Part shown: positions 7,406 through 7,443 of the stretch, one piece after another
Layout of the letters: the number at the start of each line of letters is the position of its first letter
Numbering within the stretch: the stretch's first letter is position 1
Origin: Paracoccaceae bacterium
GTDB lineage: Bacteria; Pseudomonadota; Alphaproteobacteria; Rhodobacterales; Rhodobacteraceae
Length of the DNA: 7,443 bases
Assembly: GCA_024742655.1 (NCBI GenBank)
Contig: JANSYB010000090.1
Coordinates: 1 to 7,443, forward strand
Reading direction: 5' to 3'
Made by a program: the position numbers and the translations under genes
The notes under the pieces: generated by a model
What the model was told of the DNA's origin: nothing
The model's input: the letters and a program-made list of their open reading frames with translations, nothing else
Databases searched by the model: none

Positions 7406-7443
7406 GGGCTGATGCCTTTCGAGGTTCTTCCTAGCGCCGCAAA

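Noticed and set aside
6456..7412. A 318-codon open frame on the plus strand opposite the NDUFA9-like gene
   Set aside because: It is again the codon-aligned complement of the real gene, with arginine-, histidine- and aspartate-rich low-quality translation. The minus-strand protein has a clear Rossmann motif and ribosome binding site.

Overview
The window looks like ordinary core chromosome of an alphaproteobacterium, most likely Rhodobacterales (Roseobacter/Rhodobacter-type). The support is a high-GC sequence with strong G/C preference at third codon positions, GltB and GltD proteins whose wording closely matches what I remember of roseobacter homologues, and an NDUFA9-type NAD(P)-binding protein of a kind common in alphaproteobacteria. 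This assignment rests on recognition of protein families; no search was run.

Layout from left to right. Positions 1-3894 (minus strand) hold the first 1298 codons of gltB, the large subunit of NADPH-dependent glutamate synthase; its C-terminus lies beyond the left edge. After a 63-nt gap comes gltD (3958-5391, minus), the small subunit. The two genes are transcribed leftward in the order gltD then gltB. An AT-rich, divergent, 219-nt control region (5392-5610) follows. It contains a good -10 box for gltD sitting inside a 31-bp interrupted inverted repeat. The undecaprenyl-diphosphate phosphatase gene uppP (5611-6414, plus) comes next. It meets the convergent gene for an NDUFA9-like extended-SDR protein (6411-7394, minus) tail to tail with a 4-nt overlap. 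The last 49 nt are that gene's leader with its ribosome binding site.

Together GltD and GltB form the GOGAT half of the GS/GOGAT ammonium-assimilation route. GltD takes electrons from NADPH through FAD and iron-sulfur clusters and passes them to the FMN and [3Fe-4S] centre of GltB, which makes two glutamates from glutamine and 2-oxoglutarate. UppP serves the cell-wall lipid-carrier cycle, and the NDUFA9-like protein may relate to respiratory complex I or to general NAD(P)-dependent chemistry. I see no functional link between the three transcription units beyond adjacency.

I found no mobile element, CRISPR array, RNA gene, phage remnant or unknown multi-gene system. The most interesting unexplained structure is the inverted repeat over the gltD promoter. 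No stretch longer than 300 nt lacks a gene.
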